Of a stretch of 64,000 nucleotides of DNA, positions 45,396 to 54,273 are shown piece by piece. This DNA comes from Hypericum androsaemum (taxonomy: Eukaryota; Streptophyta; Magnoliopsida; Malpighiales; Hypericaceae): the NCBI GenBank assembly GCA_963995505.1, contig OZ023180.1:5491442-5555441 (forward strand), written 5' to 3'. Every line of letters starts with the position of its first letter. Within the stretch, counting starts at the first letter, position 1. The notes beneath the pieces were generated by a model. That model was not told where the DNA came from, searched no databases, and saw only the letters and a program-made list of their open reading frames with translations. Both the position numbers and the translations under genes were made by a program.

Positions 45396-46394
45396 ATGGT
45401 TGAAACCATGTTTTGATGATGATATGATATTTTAATTCAAGTAATTATGTAATTTATTGAGTTAAAAATTGTATTAATCATGATTTTATGGAAAATCATA
45501 ATCTGTTGGACTTTAATGTAATTAATTTAGAACCAGCGGGACTAAATTAAATTTTGCCTAACCACGCTGGCAAATTCGCGCTCGCGCGAAACCTTAAGAT
45601 ACCAATCTGAAATTTGACCGCTTACGTGGCACCTGCGTGTCATGTACCTCAGTGCAATTTTTGGAAAACTTGGGGATTAATTGGAAATTTTCCCAAAAAA
45701 TCCCAAAATCGAAAATAAACCCTAATCGGGTGATTTGGGCGATTTCGCCCCAAATCGAATTCCGTCGATTTCGTCAGAAATCCGACGATTTCGACGCCGT
45801 AGATCGACGATAGTCGATTCTCCGGCTTCTCCCCGACGTTCCGATACCACGGTTGTGGATCGACGTCACCGGAATCACGAGATCGAGGACGACCGCGACG
45901 GAGAACGGCTGCACGACGGCCCGCGAGGCTGATACGGCCGTACTCGCGAGGCCGAGACGAGTCGATTGCGACCGGTCTCAGCCGTTGGTTCGCCGCCGTT
46001 ACGCAGTGGTCGTAGGAGGGTGATGCGGTGGCGATTTCACCTTCGCAGTCGGGGAGCGAGAAAGAGAAAGGGGAAATGCGAGGGGCAAAATCGTAATTTC
46101 ACGATTTTTCCCGAAAATATTTATACCCGAGTCAAGAAAATCAAAAAAAACCGGACGGATTGGCCTAGTTTCTTAGTTCGACCGAACTCGATTTACGGTC
46201 AATTTTGACTTAAATATTGGGTTTTTTCTCTTTTAATTGGATAAAATCAGTTTTTATTCAATTAAAATCCAATAAATTGATAAAAATTTTGAGAAATTTT
46301 TTTCAATTAGGTTTATTAAAAGTATAACGATATTTTTAATAAACTTAAAAGAAAATATTTTGGAACGAGTTCCGAGATATGTTAAAGTTAAACT
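45396..46394 (+). other. Copia 2 leader with CpG-rich segment
   Basis: This untranslated leader contains a CpG- and GC-rich segment (about 45720-46090) preceded by AAACCCTAAT and followed by AT-rich DNA. Short frames exist but show no domain. The abrupt composition change suggests a captured host 5' region or a functional leader structure. Confidence 0.5.
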
Positions 46395-46399
46395 AAAAT

Positions 46400-46942
46400 C
46401 ACATGAATTGGTCCATAGTATGATCATCAAAAGATTGGAAAATGAGTTTTTCAATCCTATTTTGGGAAAATATGAGTATTAACCCGAAATTGAATTGCAA
46501 TTGTTGCAAGATTTGATGGCTACTGGAGGAAGATATCTGAACTTCTGTGCAACAGAACTTCGACAGAAGATTCCGAAGCGCCGTTTATCGCTGCGTGTGC
46601 CTAAGGATGACATGTATGTTATCGTCGAGCACATTGAGGCTGTTCACAGGGAGATGCAAGAGTGCATCTGGGCCGGAGGTTACGATCATGGAGAGGACTG
46701 GCCCTCTATTTCGAGACCTCCTAGTCACGATGAAAATTCGAGAAGATATGTGTGTCTTCTCGGCACCCGAGTTCAATACCCATAGAGATGCCCTCTATGG
46801 TCTGATCCATTATCTTGAGGATAAGGGTCTTCGCAGAGAAATGATACCTTCTCCTGTTCTGGAGCTGCGAAGCGGTTTCATCTTGAACCGCTACCTCGCT
46901 AAGGATTACTATTACAGTTTTCCTCCGCTCCTGATCATCTGA
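46400..46942 (+). pseudogene. Extra ORF upstream of copia gag
   Basis: Two overlapping frames (46495-46785 and 46547-46942) form one protein-like sequence broken by a frameshift near 46715. It runs from LLQDLMATGGRYLNF through RLSLRVPKDDMYVIVEHIEA, CIWAGGYDHGEDWPSIS, RDALYGLIHYLEDKGLRREM and VLELRSGFILNRYLA to a stop at 46942. It lies between PBS and gag, where copia elements normally have only a short leader. I do not recognise the family. A decayed counterpart sits in the same position in copia 1 (about 22860-23000). It is probably an additional element-encoded protein of about 170-180 residues. Role unknown. Confidence 0.55.
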
Positions 46943-47417
46943 ATCATGGATTCAATTCCAGTTCTGGCAAGTACCCCGGAACTTCTCGCCGGATCATCCT
47001 CGCACCCGGTCCCGACAGGATAATCCTCGGACCCAGATCCAGATATGTGTCTGGATTCTCCTACCGGATCGCCTGGACATCCGATCCCTGTGTGATTACA
47101 TGTTATGTTTAACTGTCCCCATGTACATATGTTGTTTTTGGGGGACTTTTGTACAATAGGTTGAGACCTTATCTGAGTTTGTTGTACATGTGTGTATAAG
47201 CTCAGAATGTACAAATGCATGTAATTAAATAAAAATGTTTGTTTACTTACTTCCACTTGAATTTACTATCGATGAGGGGAAGCATGCCCGCGACCCACTT
47301 CGATTTTGAGATTAATCAAGAACTCCATGTCGTTAAAAGTTATGAGTGATTAGTAAATTAAATCATATTGCCAAATCAAATTTCTAATATATTCTCATAT
47401 TAAAAATCCCTATAGAG

Positions 47418-48200
47418 ATGTCAGTCGCTTCTAGATCAATCATAGCTGAGCTAAACCGTGAGTTAAAACGCAACGGTGAAAACTATGACAATTGGAGTAT
47501 GAAAATCCAATATGTGCTTGAGGAACAAGAGGTTCTGGAGCACATACATGTCATAATGGATGAGCCTGAAGAAGGCACAACTGCTCAACATAAGCGAGAT
47601 AAGGAAGCTTATGTTATTTGGAAGAGAAAAAACACTAGTGCTCGATTGATCTTGTTGAGTTCAATGATGGATGATATCACCAGACAATTTCGCGTGCATG
47701 ACAACGCGAAAGAGTTATGGGATGCTCTCAAACAAAAATTTGGAAAGCTTTCAGTGTCGAAGCTGCGTGCTTTGACCATAAGGTTTGACACCTTTAAAAA
47801 GCGTCTGGAGGTTCCCATGAGGATACATTTGAGAGTGATGTCCAATATGATCAGTGAACTGGCAGAGGCTGGTCATATACTCAGCAACGAGCAGCAGATT
47901 CAAGCTGTCATCCGTTCTCTACCACCAAGTTGGGAACAGATGAAGATGAATCTTACCCATTCCGATCATTTGGTAACATTTGATGATGTTGCCAGACACC
48001 TTGAGCTGGAGGAAGATTGCCTCCTAGCTATGAAATCCCACCGTGAAGCCCATTCGATTTGTTCGACTGGGAGTGGTGGGAAAAAGAGAAAGGTAAAGGG
48101 AAGGGTAAGTGTAAACAAACTCCAAATGCTGAAAACCATGGAACCAAGTTGGATGGCTCCAAGGCTAAAAAGAACAAGCGATTTAACATTTCAAAAGTGA
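47418..48200 (+). CDS. Copia 2 gag
   Basis: The frame starts MSVASRSIIAELNRELKRNG; the conserved gag core follows with NYDNWSMKIQYVLEEQEVLE, AKELWDALKQKFG and LPPSWEQMKMNL, typical of copia gag (UBN2/Retrotran_gag). The ATG at 47418 is chosen because it immediately precedes the conserved start and copia 1 has an ATG at the equivalent place. The true path leaves this frame near 48100 in a Lys/Gly-rich tract (an indel) and continues in the frame of 48059-49174, so the last ~35 codons here are out of register. Gag forms the virus-like particle in which reverse transcription occurs. Confidence 0.85.
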   Translation: MSVASRSIIAELNRELKRNGENYDNWSMKIQYVLEEQEVLEHIHVIMDEPEEGTTAQHKRDKEAYVIWKRKNTSARLILLSSMMDDITRQFRVHDNAKELWDALKQKFGKLSVSKLRALTIRFDTFKKRLEVPMRIHLRVMSNMISELAEAGHILSNEQQIQAVIRSLPPSWEQMKMNLTHSDHLVTFDDVARHLELEEDCLLAMKSHREAHSICSTGSGGKKRKVKGRVSVNKLQMLKTMEPSWMAPRLKRTSDLTFQK

Positions 48201-49174
48201 AATGTTTTAACTGTCAACAGGAGGGACATTTTGCAAAAGATTGCAAGATGTCCAAGCAGGTACATCTAAACTCAAGTGTGAGTAAGTTGTATGTATCCTC
48301 TTGTACCCTTCTAACTGAGTCACATTCTATGTGGGTGATTGATTCAGGAGCGACAGACCATATAGCTAGAGACCGTTGTTCGTTCGTTGAGTGCAGGCGG
48401 TTGCCGGCTGGAGCAAAAACTATTTTTGTTGGTAACAACTCGTGCGTGGATGTGAAAGGCCTGGGCACTTGTAGATTACACCTTCGTGGTGGTCTTGCTC
48501 TTCTTTTACATGACGTGTTGTTTGCTCCAGACATACAAAGGAACCTGATCTCAGTTTCGGCCTTAATGTCTTTAGGTTTTCGGTTGTCATTTGAGAATGA
48601 CACCGTTAGATTGTTTTTGGATGATGCCTATTTTGGCCTTGGATATATATCAGAAGGTTTTTTGATTCTGGATATTGATCCTTGTGAAAGTTTTTCCTTT
48701 GTCACTAGTTCAAACTCATCAGAGGATGATATTAAACTATGGCATTCTAGACTTGGCCATATCGGTCAGGATCGTTTAAACCGTCTAGCTAAGGCAGGAC
48801 TGTTGGACAATATAGAGAAATCTATATTACCTAGTTGCGTATCCTATCTAGAAGGGAAAAGCACTAGAAAACCTTTCGGTACTGGGGCTAGAGCCAAATT
48901 TCCCCTACAATTAGTCCATTCTGACATATGTGGTCCAATGAACGTGAGGGCAAGGCATGGAGCATATTACTTCATCACCTTTATTGACGACTATACTAGA
49001 TATAGTCTGATATACCTGATTTCTCACAAGTCTGAAGCCTTAAACTGCTTCATGACATACATGAGTTTTGTTGAGAATGAGAAGGACAGAAAGATAAAGG
49101 CCTTACGAACTGATCGTGGCCGTGAATATCTTTCTGATGAGTTCAAAGCTCTATGCATTAAAAAAAGGAATTGA
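48059..49174 (+). CDS. Copia 2 zinc knuckle, protease, integrase N-part
   Basis: Residues ~48-62: CFNCQQEGHFAKDC, an intact C-x2-C-x4-H-x4-C nucleocapsid knuckle. Then WVIDSGATDHIA, the aspartic protease active site. Further on, LWHSRLGHIGQDRLNRLAKA begins the integrase zinc domain; the H..H pair is present but the C-x2-C is CVSY, with the second cysteine lost. VHSDICGPMNV and FITFIDDYTRYS carry the first two integrase aspartates. The frame stops at 49174 after a run of A (about 49160-49166) that shifts the frame. The missing zinc ligand and shifts imply an inactive polyprotein. Confidence 0.88.
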   Translation: MFDWEWWEKEKGKGKGKCKQTPNAENHGTKLDGSKAKKNKRFNISKVKCFNCQQEGHFAKDCKMSKQVHLNSSVSKLYVSSCTLLTESHSMWVIDSGATDHIARDRCSFVECRRLPAGAKTIFVGNNSCVDVKGLGTCRLHLRGGLALLLHDVLFAPDIQRNLISVSALMSLGFRLSFENDTVRLFLDDAYFGLGYISEGFLILDIDPCESFSFVTSSNSSEDDIKLWHSRLGHIGQDRLNRLAKAGLLDNIEKSILPSCVSYLEGKSTRKPFGTGARAKFPLQLVHSDICGPMNVRARHGAYYFITFIDDYTRYSLIYLISHKSEALNCFMTYMSFVENEKDRKIKALRTDRGREYLSDEFKALCIKKRN

Positions 49175-49376
49175 ACATCAGTTGTCCATTTCTTATACAT
49201 CACAGCAAAACAGAGTTGCTGAAAGAAGGAATAGAACCCTTCTTGATACGGTTAGATCAATGATGGCAGAGGCAAGTTTGCCTATATCATTCTATGGAGA
49301 TGCGCTCCTGACTGCCGCATACGTTCTAAACCGTATTCCCTCTGAGTCTGTTACAGCCACTCCTTACGAAATATGA
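49116..49376 (+). CDS. Copia 2 integrase C-part
   Basis: It continues the integrase after the A-run shift: GIEHQLSISYTSQQNRVAER with the catalytic glutamate and TLLDTVRSMMAEASLPISFY, then AAYVLNRIPSES. It ends at a TGA inside the usual TPYExW motif. 49377-49520 continues in frame fragments (KPWGCxxYV-like). Confidence 0.85.
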   Translation: MAVNIFLMSSKLYALKKGIEHQLSISYTSQQNRVAERRNRTLLDTVRSMMAEASLPISFYGDALLTAAYVLNRIPSESVTATPYEI

Positions 49377-49520
49377 ACAGATCGGAAGCCCGATTTATCC
49401 TATTTTAAGCCATGGGGGTGCGCGTCCTATGTCCATTCTACCTCAAGTACTTTCGGTAAATTAGGACCGAGAGGTAGAAAAAGTATCTTTATAAGATACC
49501 CAGAGGTATCTAAAGGGTAC

Positions 49521-49910
49521 GTGTTCGTGGGTAAACAGGACAATGGACATGTAACAGAATTTGAATCACGCGATGTCACTTTTTTGGAGAATGAATTTCT
49601 AAAATTGGGGGAGGTTAGTAGTGACCTTACCCTTTATGAGACAAATGAACCAAAATCATCTGGATCACTTCTTCCGAGTGGGAGAATTGAGGAGGAAGAT
49701 AGAGATTTTCCAACTCAAAATGATCTGAGTCCTGAAAGGGAGGTAATTCCTTATTCCAGTGGGAGTACGGTATTTCCACCCAGTGGGAGTGCGATTCCTG
49801 GATATGATGAATATATGAGAGATATTTATCAAAATTGGGAATACCGTAGGTCTAGCAGAACAAGCATACCACGCCGATGATTTGACATCGAAGGCGAGGC
49901 TAATGCGTTC
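49521..49910 (+). pseudogene. Copia 2 integrase-RT linker
   Basis: A low-conservation linker with SRDVTFLENEFLKLGE near the start (the SRDVxFxE block) and the RRSSRTSIPRR tail that precedes RT. It is acidic and Ser-rich between. A stop at 49880 interrupts it. Confidence 0.7.
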
Positions 49911-50630
49911 TTGGTATCACTAAAAAAATTTGGTGGTCCAAGTAAAATTCTTCTGGCCATCCTGCAGGATGAAGATGAACCTAAAAATGTATCTGGAGCA
50001 TTGTCATCTCCAAAATGTGATGAATGGATGAATGTAATGGATGAAGAAATATCTTCTATGATCAAAAACCAGGTTTGGGATCTGGTTGACTTACCTAAGG
50101 GGCGTAGGGCAATTGGGAATAAGTGGATTCTCAAAATCAAGTGCAATGCAGATGGCAGTATTGAAAGATACAAAGCGCGTTTGGTTGCCCAAGGGTTTAA
50201 ACAACAGGCTGGGATAGACTATGAGGAGACTTTTGCACCTGTTGTTAGATTTACGTCAATTAGGGTCATTTTAGCTATGGTTGCTAACATGAATCTAGAA
50301 TTACATCAAATGGATGTAAAGACTGCTTTTCTCCATGGAGAATTGGATGAAGAAATCTACATGATTCAGCCTGAGGGCTACATTCAAAAAGGCTGCGAAC
50401 ACAAAGTTTGCAAATTGAATAGATCAATTTATGGCCTTAAGCAGTCGTCTAGACAGTGGTATATTCGCTTTCATAATACGATCATGCAGCATGATTTTAT
50501 AATGATAGACGAAGATCATTGCGTGTATGTTAAGCGATCAGGAAAGAAGTTTGTTATCATCACCTTGTATGTTGATGACATACTTTTAGCTGGAAATGAC
50601 ATGGGATTTCTTGTCGAAATCAAAGATTAG
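49911..50630 (+). CDS. Copia 2 reverse transcriptase
   Basis: This 240-codon frame holds almost the whole copia RT (RVT_2): NQVWDLVDLPKGRRAIGNKW, RYKARLVAQGFKQQAGIDYE, ELHQMDVKTAFLHGELDEEI with the first catalytic Asp, VCKLNRSIYGLKQSSRQWY and the LYVDDILLAGND box with both aspartates. It ends at a TAG (50628) where a CAG or similar sense codon is expected in the I.DQFSS segment. The catalytic residues are intact. Confidence 0.92.
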   Translation: MVSLKKFGGPSKILLAILQDEDEPKNVSGALSSPKCDEWMNVMDEEISSMIKNQVWDLVDLPKGRRAIGNKWILKIKCNADGSIERYKARLVAQGFKQQAGIDYEETFAPVVRFTSIRVILAMVANMNLELHQMDVKTAFLHGELDEEIYMIQPEGYIQKGCEHKVCKLNRSIYGLKQSSRQWYIRFHNTIMQHDFIMIDEDHCVYVKRSGKKFVIITLYVDDILLAGNDMGFLVEIKD

Positions 50631-50639
50631 TTTTCTTCC

Positions 50640-50939
50640 AACTTTGAAATGAAAGACATGGGTGAAGCGGATTACATACTCGGAGTTAAGATTTCGGGGA
50701 ATCATTCGAAGAGAATAGTGTCTCTTTCACAAGAGACATATATTCGCAAAGTAGTAGAACGTTTCAATTGTGATCACAGTAACCCAAAGTATGTCCCATT
50801 GGTTAAAGGTCATAATTTGTGTAAGGACATGTGCCCAAAAACATCTAAACAACGTAGGGACATGGAGAAGATTCCTTATGCCAATGCAGTTGGATGCCTG
50901 ATGTACGCAATATTGTGTACAAGACCTGTCAACAATTGA
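50640..50939 (+). pseudogene. Copia 2 RT thumb, truncated
   Basis: Reads FEMKDMGEADYILGVKI, ISLSQETYIRKVVERF-like text and NAVGCLMYAILCTRPVNN. The conserved CTRPDIAYAV motif breaks after CTRP: the sequence jumps to the AEYVA region of RNase H, so ~70-100 residues of the thumb/RNase H start are deleted at about 50930. Confidence 0.85.
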
Positions 50940-51276
50940 AGCGGAATATGTAGCTTCAGCTCATGCTACACAAGAAGCGGTATGGTTGAAGAGATTCTTA
51001 AGCCATCTCTCCCTGATCAACTCGACGGAGCCCGTGAGTCTATTCTGTGACAACCAGGTAGCTATAGCAAATGCTAAGGATCCAAGATTCCATAGCAGGG
51101 CTAAGCATATAAATATTAAATTTCACTTTGTTAGAAATTTAATAAAATATAAAGAACTGTGTATGAAACACATATCTACACGAGATATGGCCGCAGATCC
51201 AATGACTAAAGCATTACCTCGAGAAGTATTCGAGAAACATGTTAAGTCACTGGGTTTATGGCGGTTTCATTTATAA
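50940..51276 (+). pseudogene. Copia 2 RNase H, N-truncated
   Basis: EAEYVASAHATQEAVWLKRF, VSLFCDNQVAIANAKDPRFH, SRAKHINIKFHFVRN and HISTRDMAADPMTKALPREV are the copia RNase H active region, with the EAEY glutamate and the CDNQ aspartate kept. The first aspartate segment (TDADWAG) is missing because of the deletion. Ends at 51276. Confidence 0.9.
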
Positions 51277-52208
51277 TCCAATTAGTTGGAATAAAGAATT
51301 TTTTATTTGGCAATATGAGTTAAATGTGAAACATGTCAGACAGAGAAGTAGCCCACTCACACGGGTGTTTACCTCAGTGGGAGTCAAGAAGTTGATTCCT
51401 AGATGAGATGAGGCAGTTATTGGACATACATAAGTGCATGTCCTATGACGGAATGCCGTCTTGCTCAAGAGCAAGTTTCCTTATGGGATGCAGGAATAAG
51501 TTGCTGCATTTGGATTTTCTTCAATCCATATGATAAGATATAAGTGGAACTTATCATACTGTCTGTCCTATTAGCCTAGAGTTTAGCTAAGGCTAATACT
51601 CTAGTATGGTGTTAAATGACATGTGTTCTTTTAAAAAGGAAAGTACACCGTAACACGTGATCAGTATCATGTGTGCTACGCGACCACTGGATGGGATGAA
51701 AATGTTGAGTGATTTCACAATCCCTGGTGTGAGACCAATTTTCGAGAATTGTGATTCCCAAAACTTACCCTTAAGATCATAAACGTATTCTGGAAGTATG
51801 ATCCAGTGCTGCTAGCTTGGAAAGTTCATGAAAAGGTTATGGCATAGCGATTCGACCTGGCAGGGCTGACCAGAAAAGCAGGCTGTATCATTATGAAAAG
51901 AATATAGTTAAGGGACAAGGAACTCTGTTCATCACATTCTGAGTTTCGTGGTTCAGGTGCACCAATTGTATTGAAAAGTACAATAGTGAACCCGAATATA
52001 ATTGTTTGAAATCACTGATGTAAACAATGGAATGTGACATGAGTCCTGGGGTAATAGCATACATTATACAAGAAGGTTGTCGAGATGCTACTATTCAAGT
52101 AGCCTGAGTGTCTGTGCTCTTGAATTTGGCTTAACATACTCGACGTGTGCTGGTCGCACGAAATCTTTTAAAGAAATCTGATAACAGTTGATCAAGGTCA
52201 ATAATAAT
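51277..52208 (+). other. Copia 2 conserved 3' untranslated region
   Basis: This 0.93-kb non-coding segment lies between the RNase H stop and the polypurine tract. It aligns through most of its length with 18313-19389 (minus) in copia 1, e.g. GAGAAGTAGCCCACTCACAC, CTCTAGTATGGTGTTAAAT, GGTGTGAGACCAATTTTCG and CCTGGCAGGGCTGACCA. It has no long open frame, so conservation is at nucleic-acid level or inherited from a lost coding function. Confidence 0.8.
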
Positions 52209-52219
52209 TGAGTGGGAGA
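52209..52219 (+). promoter_or_regulatory. Polypurine tract of copia 2
   Basis: TGAGTGGGAGA abuts the 3' LTR. The same GAGTGGGAGAT motif abuts the 3' LTR of copia 1 on the minus strand. Confidence 0.9.
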
Positions 52220-52838
52220 TGTTGGCCCTTGGGCCCATTAAGCAATTATTATTGTGTCTAATTGGGCCCGAGCCCATTAGGCCCATAAGTTGGGTTGGAT
52301 GGGCCGGTCAACCCGCGTTGACCGGCCCGAAGCCACGCAAGCGCCACGTCAGCGTGACGTGGCGCAGACGTCATATGTGGTAGCCTTGCCACGTGGCGTG
52401 CCACGTGGCAGACATGCGGTCCAAAGCGCCACGTGGCGGACATGCGGTCCGAAGTGCCACGTGGCGGACGTGTGGCCTAAAAGTGCCACGTGGCAGCCAT
52501 GCGCGACACGTGGCGCATTTTGGTTGTCCTGATTTCCCTATAAAAAGGGAAATCTGGCTGGACCAATTTGTAACTTTGCCTACAACCACTCAATAAGAAA
52601 GGAAAAATTCTGGATTAGTTCCTGAATTTTGATCAGATTTTCTATAGAGGAAATCTCGTGAAAATCAATTACGAATCTGTTCAAACGTGATCGTAATTCG
52701 ACTAGCACGAAGACGTTGCAGACCAGAGCCTGTGGACCTCTTGCTTCAACAAGTAAGTGATTTATTATTAACTAATTAGTTTGCTAATTAAACGAGTTTA
52801 ATACGTAATTACTCGTTAATTACGCATCAAAACTGTCA
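52220..52838 (+). mobile_element. 3' LTR of copia 2 (619 bp)
   Basis: Begins TGTTGGCCCTTGGGCCCATT, ends AAAACTGTCA, followed by the GTTTA target duplicate. It keeps six CACGTG hexamers (52390, 52402, 52430, 52458, 52487, 52507), the 10-bp-armed palindrome at 52341-52365 and the TATA box at 52539. Confidence 0.95.
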
Positions 52839-52929
52839 GTTTAAATACACGCAAAAGTACTCTGTGTTTAAAACATGATCTTGTTTTCCCTCTTTTTTTC
52901 CATTTTTTATGAAAATGACAAAAATACCC

Positions 52930-53470
52930 TTAAAAACACACACAAAATCTTCTACTTCATCTCCTTCCCCTTTTGGGCCAACACACAAAAAATACCCGCC
53001 GACAGGAAGAAGCTGAAACTAAAATGATCGAAACCCTGAACCATCTTCTCATGCAAACATTTTTACATTCTGATAATGAAACAGTCGATTAACGGTACGA
53101 GTGAAATGGTAGGGTAAGCGTCTTCTCCGATAACGTCATGAACATTCATCTCCTTCCTAGGATTGGCTCCCTTCTCGCTGCCAACCAAAAAATTTATTCC
53201 GACGTCATCTGTTCCACTAAATCGGAGACCCAGTTCTGTATCTTTGTCCAATGGCAAATTACACAGCTTAATTAGATTGGGATTGGGACGATTTGGGGCT
53301 TGATTCAATTCAAGGCCTTCGGGCTTCTCGTTGGTGGAATCGAATGATGCTTGGATATGGCGAGGAAGCAACCCCATCTAGTACCGGGATGGGCCCGTGC
53401 AAAGGTCGAGAGGAAGGAGATGAAGCAAAGCGTACTTTGGTCATGTAAATGACAAAAATGAATAAAATCG
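52930..53470 (-). pseudogene. Captured fragment in second Mutator-like element
   Basis: The minus frame 53377-53063 (104 codons) reads LPRHIQASFDSTNEKPEGLE, LNQAPNRPNPNLIKLCNLPL and DDVGINFLVGSEKGANPRKE. It looks like real, non-repetitive protein sequence but I do not recognise a family. Position between the inverted arms suggests capture of a host gene piece. Confidence 0.4.
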
Positions 53471-53606
53471 AAGATGACATCAGTCAAGTACCCGAAAATA
53501 TAATAAAACAAACAAGAGGGACAACATGACCATTTTTCAAACACGGAGAACTTTTGCATGTATTTAATCAAACACGAGATTTGGGAGTAATTTTTCCTAT
53601 TTTCTT

Positions 53607-54273
53607 ATGTAAAATTTTATTAGCCACTAATAATATCGTCAAATGTGCATAAGTACGCTACACCTAGAACATATGTAAATACATAATTAAGGTATTACTT
53701 ACACTAAATTAGGTAATATATATCATTTTCTCTAATTGTTTGCCTAATTACACTAACCATCTCATCACATTAACATCAAATCAGAAGAAAAGTGAGCAAG
53801 GCATAGCGACCGCTAGCCGTCTAAAATGCTGGGGGGTTGGGAGTTTAGTGATTGCCCAGTTCTGATGACCTAGCTGCTGTCAATTCTGAACCCATATGAG
53901 GCTTATTTTTGTAGTTGCTCTCGTGCATCCCTGCCCGAGAGAGTATGTGAGATCCGGATTGGTGACATTTAGGCACTAAAGAGAGGAAAATTTCACGATC
54001 ATTCACACCAAATAATAATTTTATGGTAGATTTTATAAAAGTTTGTTCTTTCTCATAAATTGTATGAAAAGTTTTATTGTGTAAATATTATTCCTTTTGG
54101 TGTAAAAAGATCTTCATAAATTTACTACGAAAACAACTTGATATTGAAAATCTTTATAATGCTCATAAGTTTTCTTGATACCTAATGATTATGATTTTAT
54201 CAAGTGAAAATTTTGTTGTAAACCCCACAAAATTTAGTTTGTTTATACTTAATTTTATTTAAAAAATTTGTAG
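53607..54273. other. AT-rich stretch before PMD pseudogene
   Basis: No domain found. It may contain the lost 5' exon(s) of the PMD gene; the TTTGTAG at 54267-54273 is a good splice acceptor for the first recognised exon. Confidence 0.5.

Larger units (their letters stand above)
44705..52838 (+). mobile_element. Full-length Ty1/copia element 2
   Basis: The element spans 8134 bp with LTRs 44705-45381 and 52220-52838, ends TGTTGG..TGTCA and an exact GTTTA duplication (44700-44704; 52839-52843). Order: LTR, PBS, ~2 kb leader with an extra ORF, gag, protease, integrase, RT, RNase H, ~0.94-kb untranslated region, polypurine tract, LTR. Frameshifts in gag-pol and a deletion at the RT/RNase H joint make it defective. 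It is related to copia 1 by its 3' untranslated region and pre-gag sequence. Confidence 0.95.
44670..53597. mobile_element. Second Mutator-like element, copia in left arm
   Basis: Left arm (44670-44704 + 52839-52925) and right arm (53475-53597, complemented) share GGAAAAATTACT, CAAATC, TTAAATACAYGCAAAAGT and CTCxGTGTTT. They are flanked by near-identical 9-bp sequences TATTTGCTT/TATTTTCTT (44661-44669; 53598-53606). The inverted termini of at least 110 bp and 9-bp duplication point to a Mutator-like element. Without the copia it is about 790 bp with no transposase, and its core (52930-53470) looks like captured host sequence. Confidence 0.75.

Noticed and set aside
51277..52208. Possible env-like ORF after RNase H
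   Set aside because: No open frame in either copia copy; kept as a conserved non-coding region instead.
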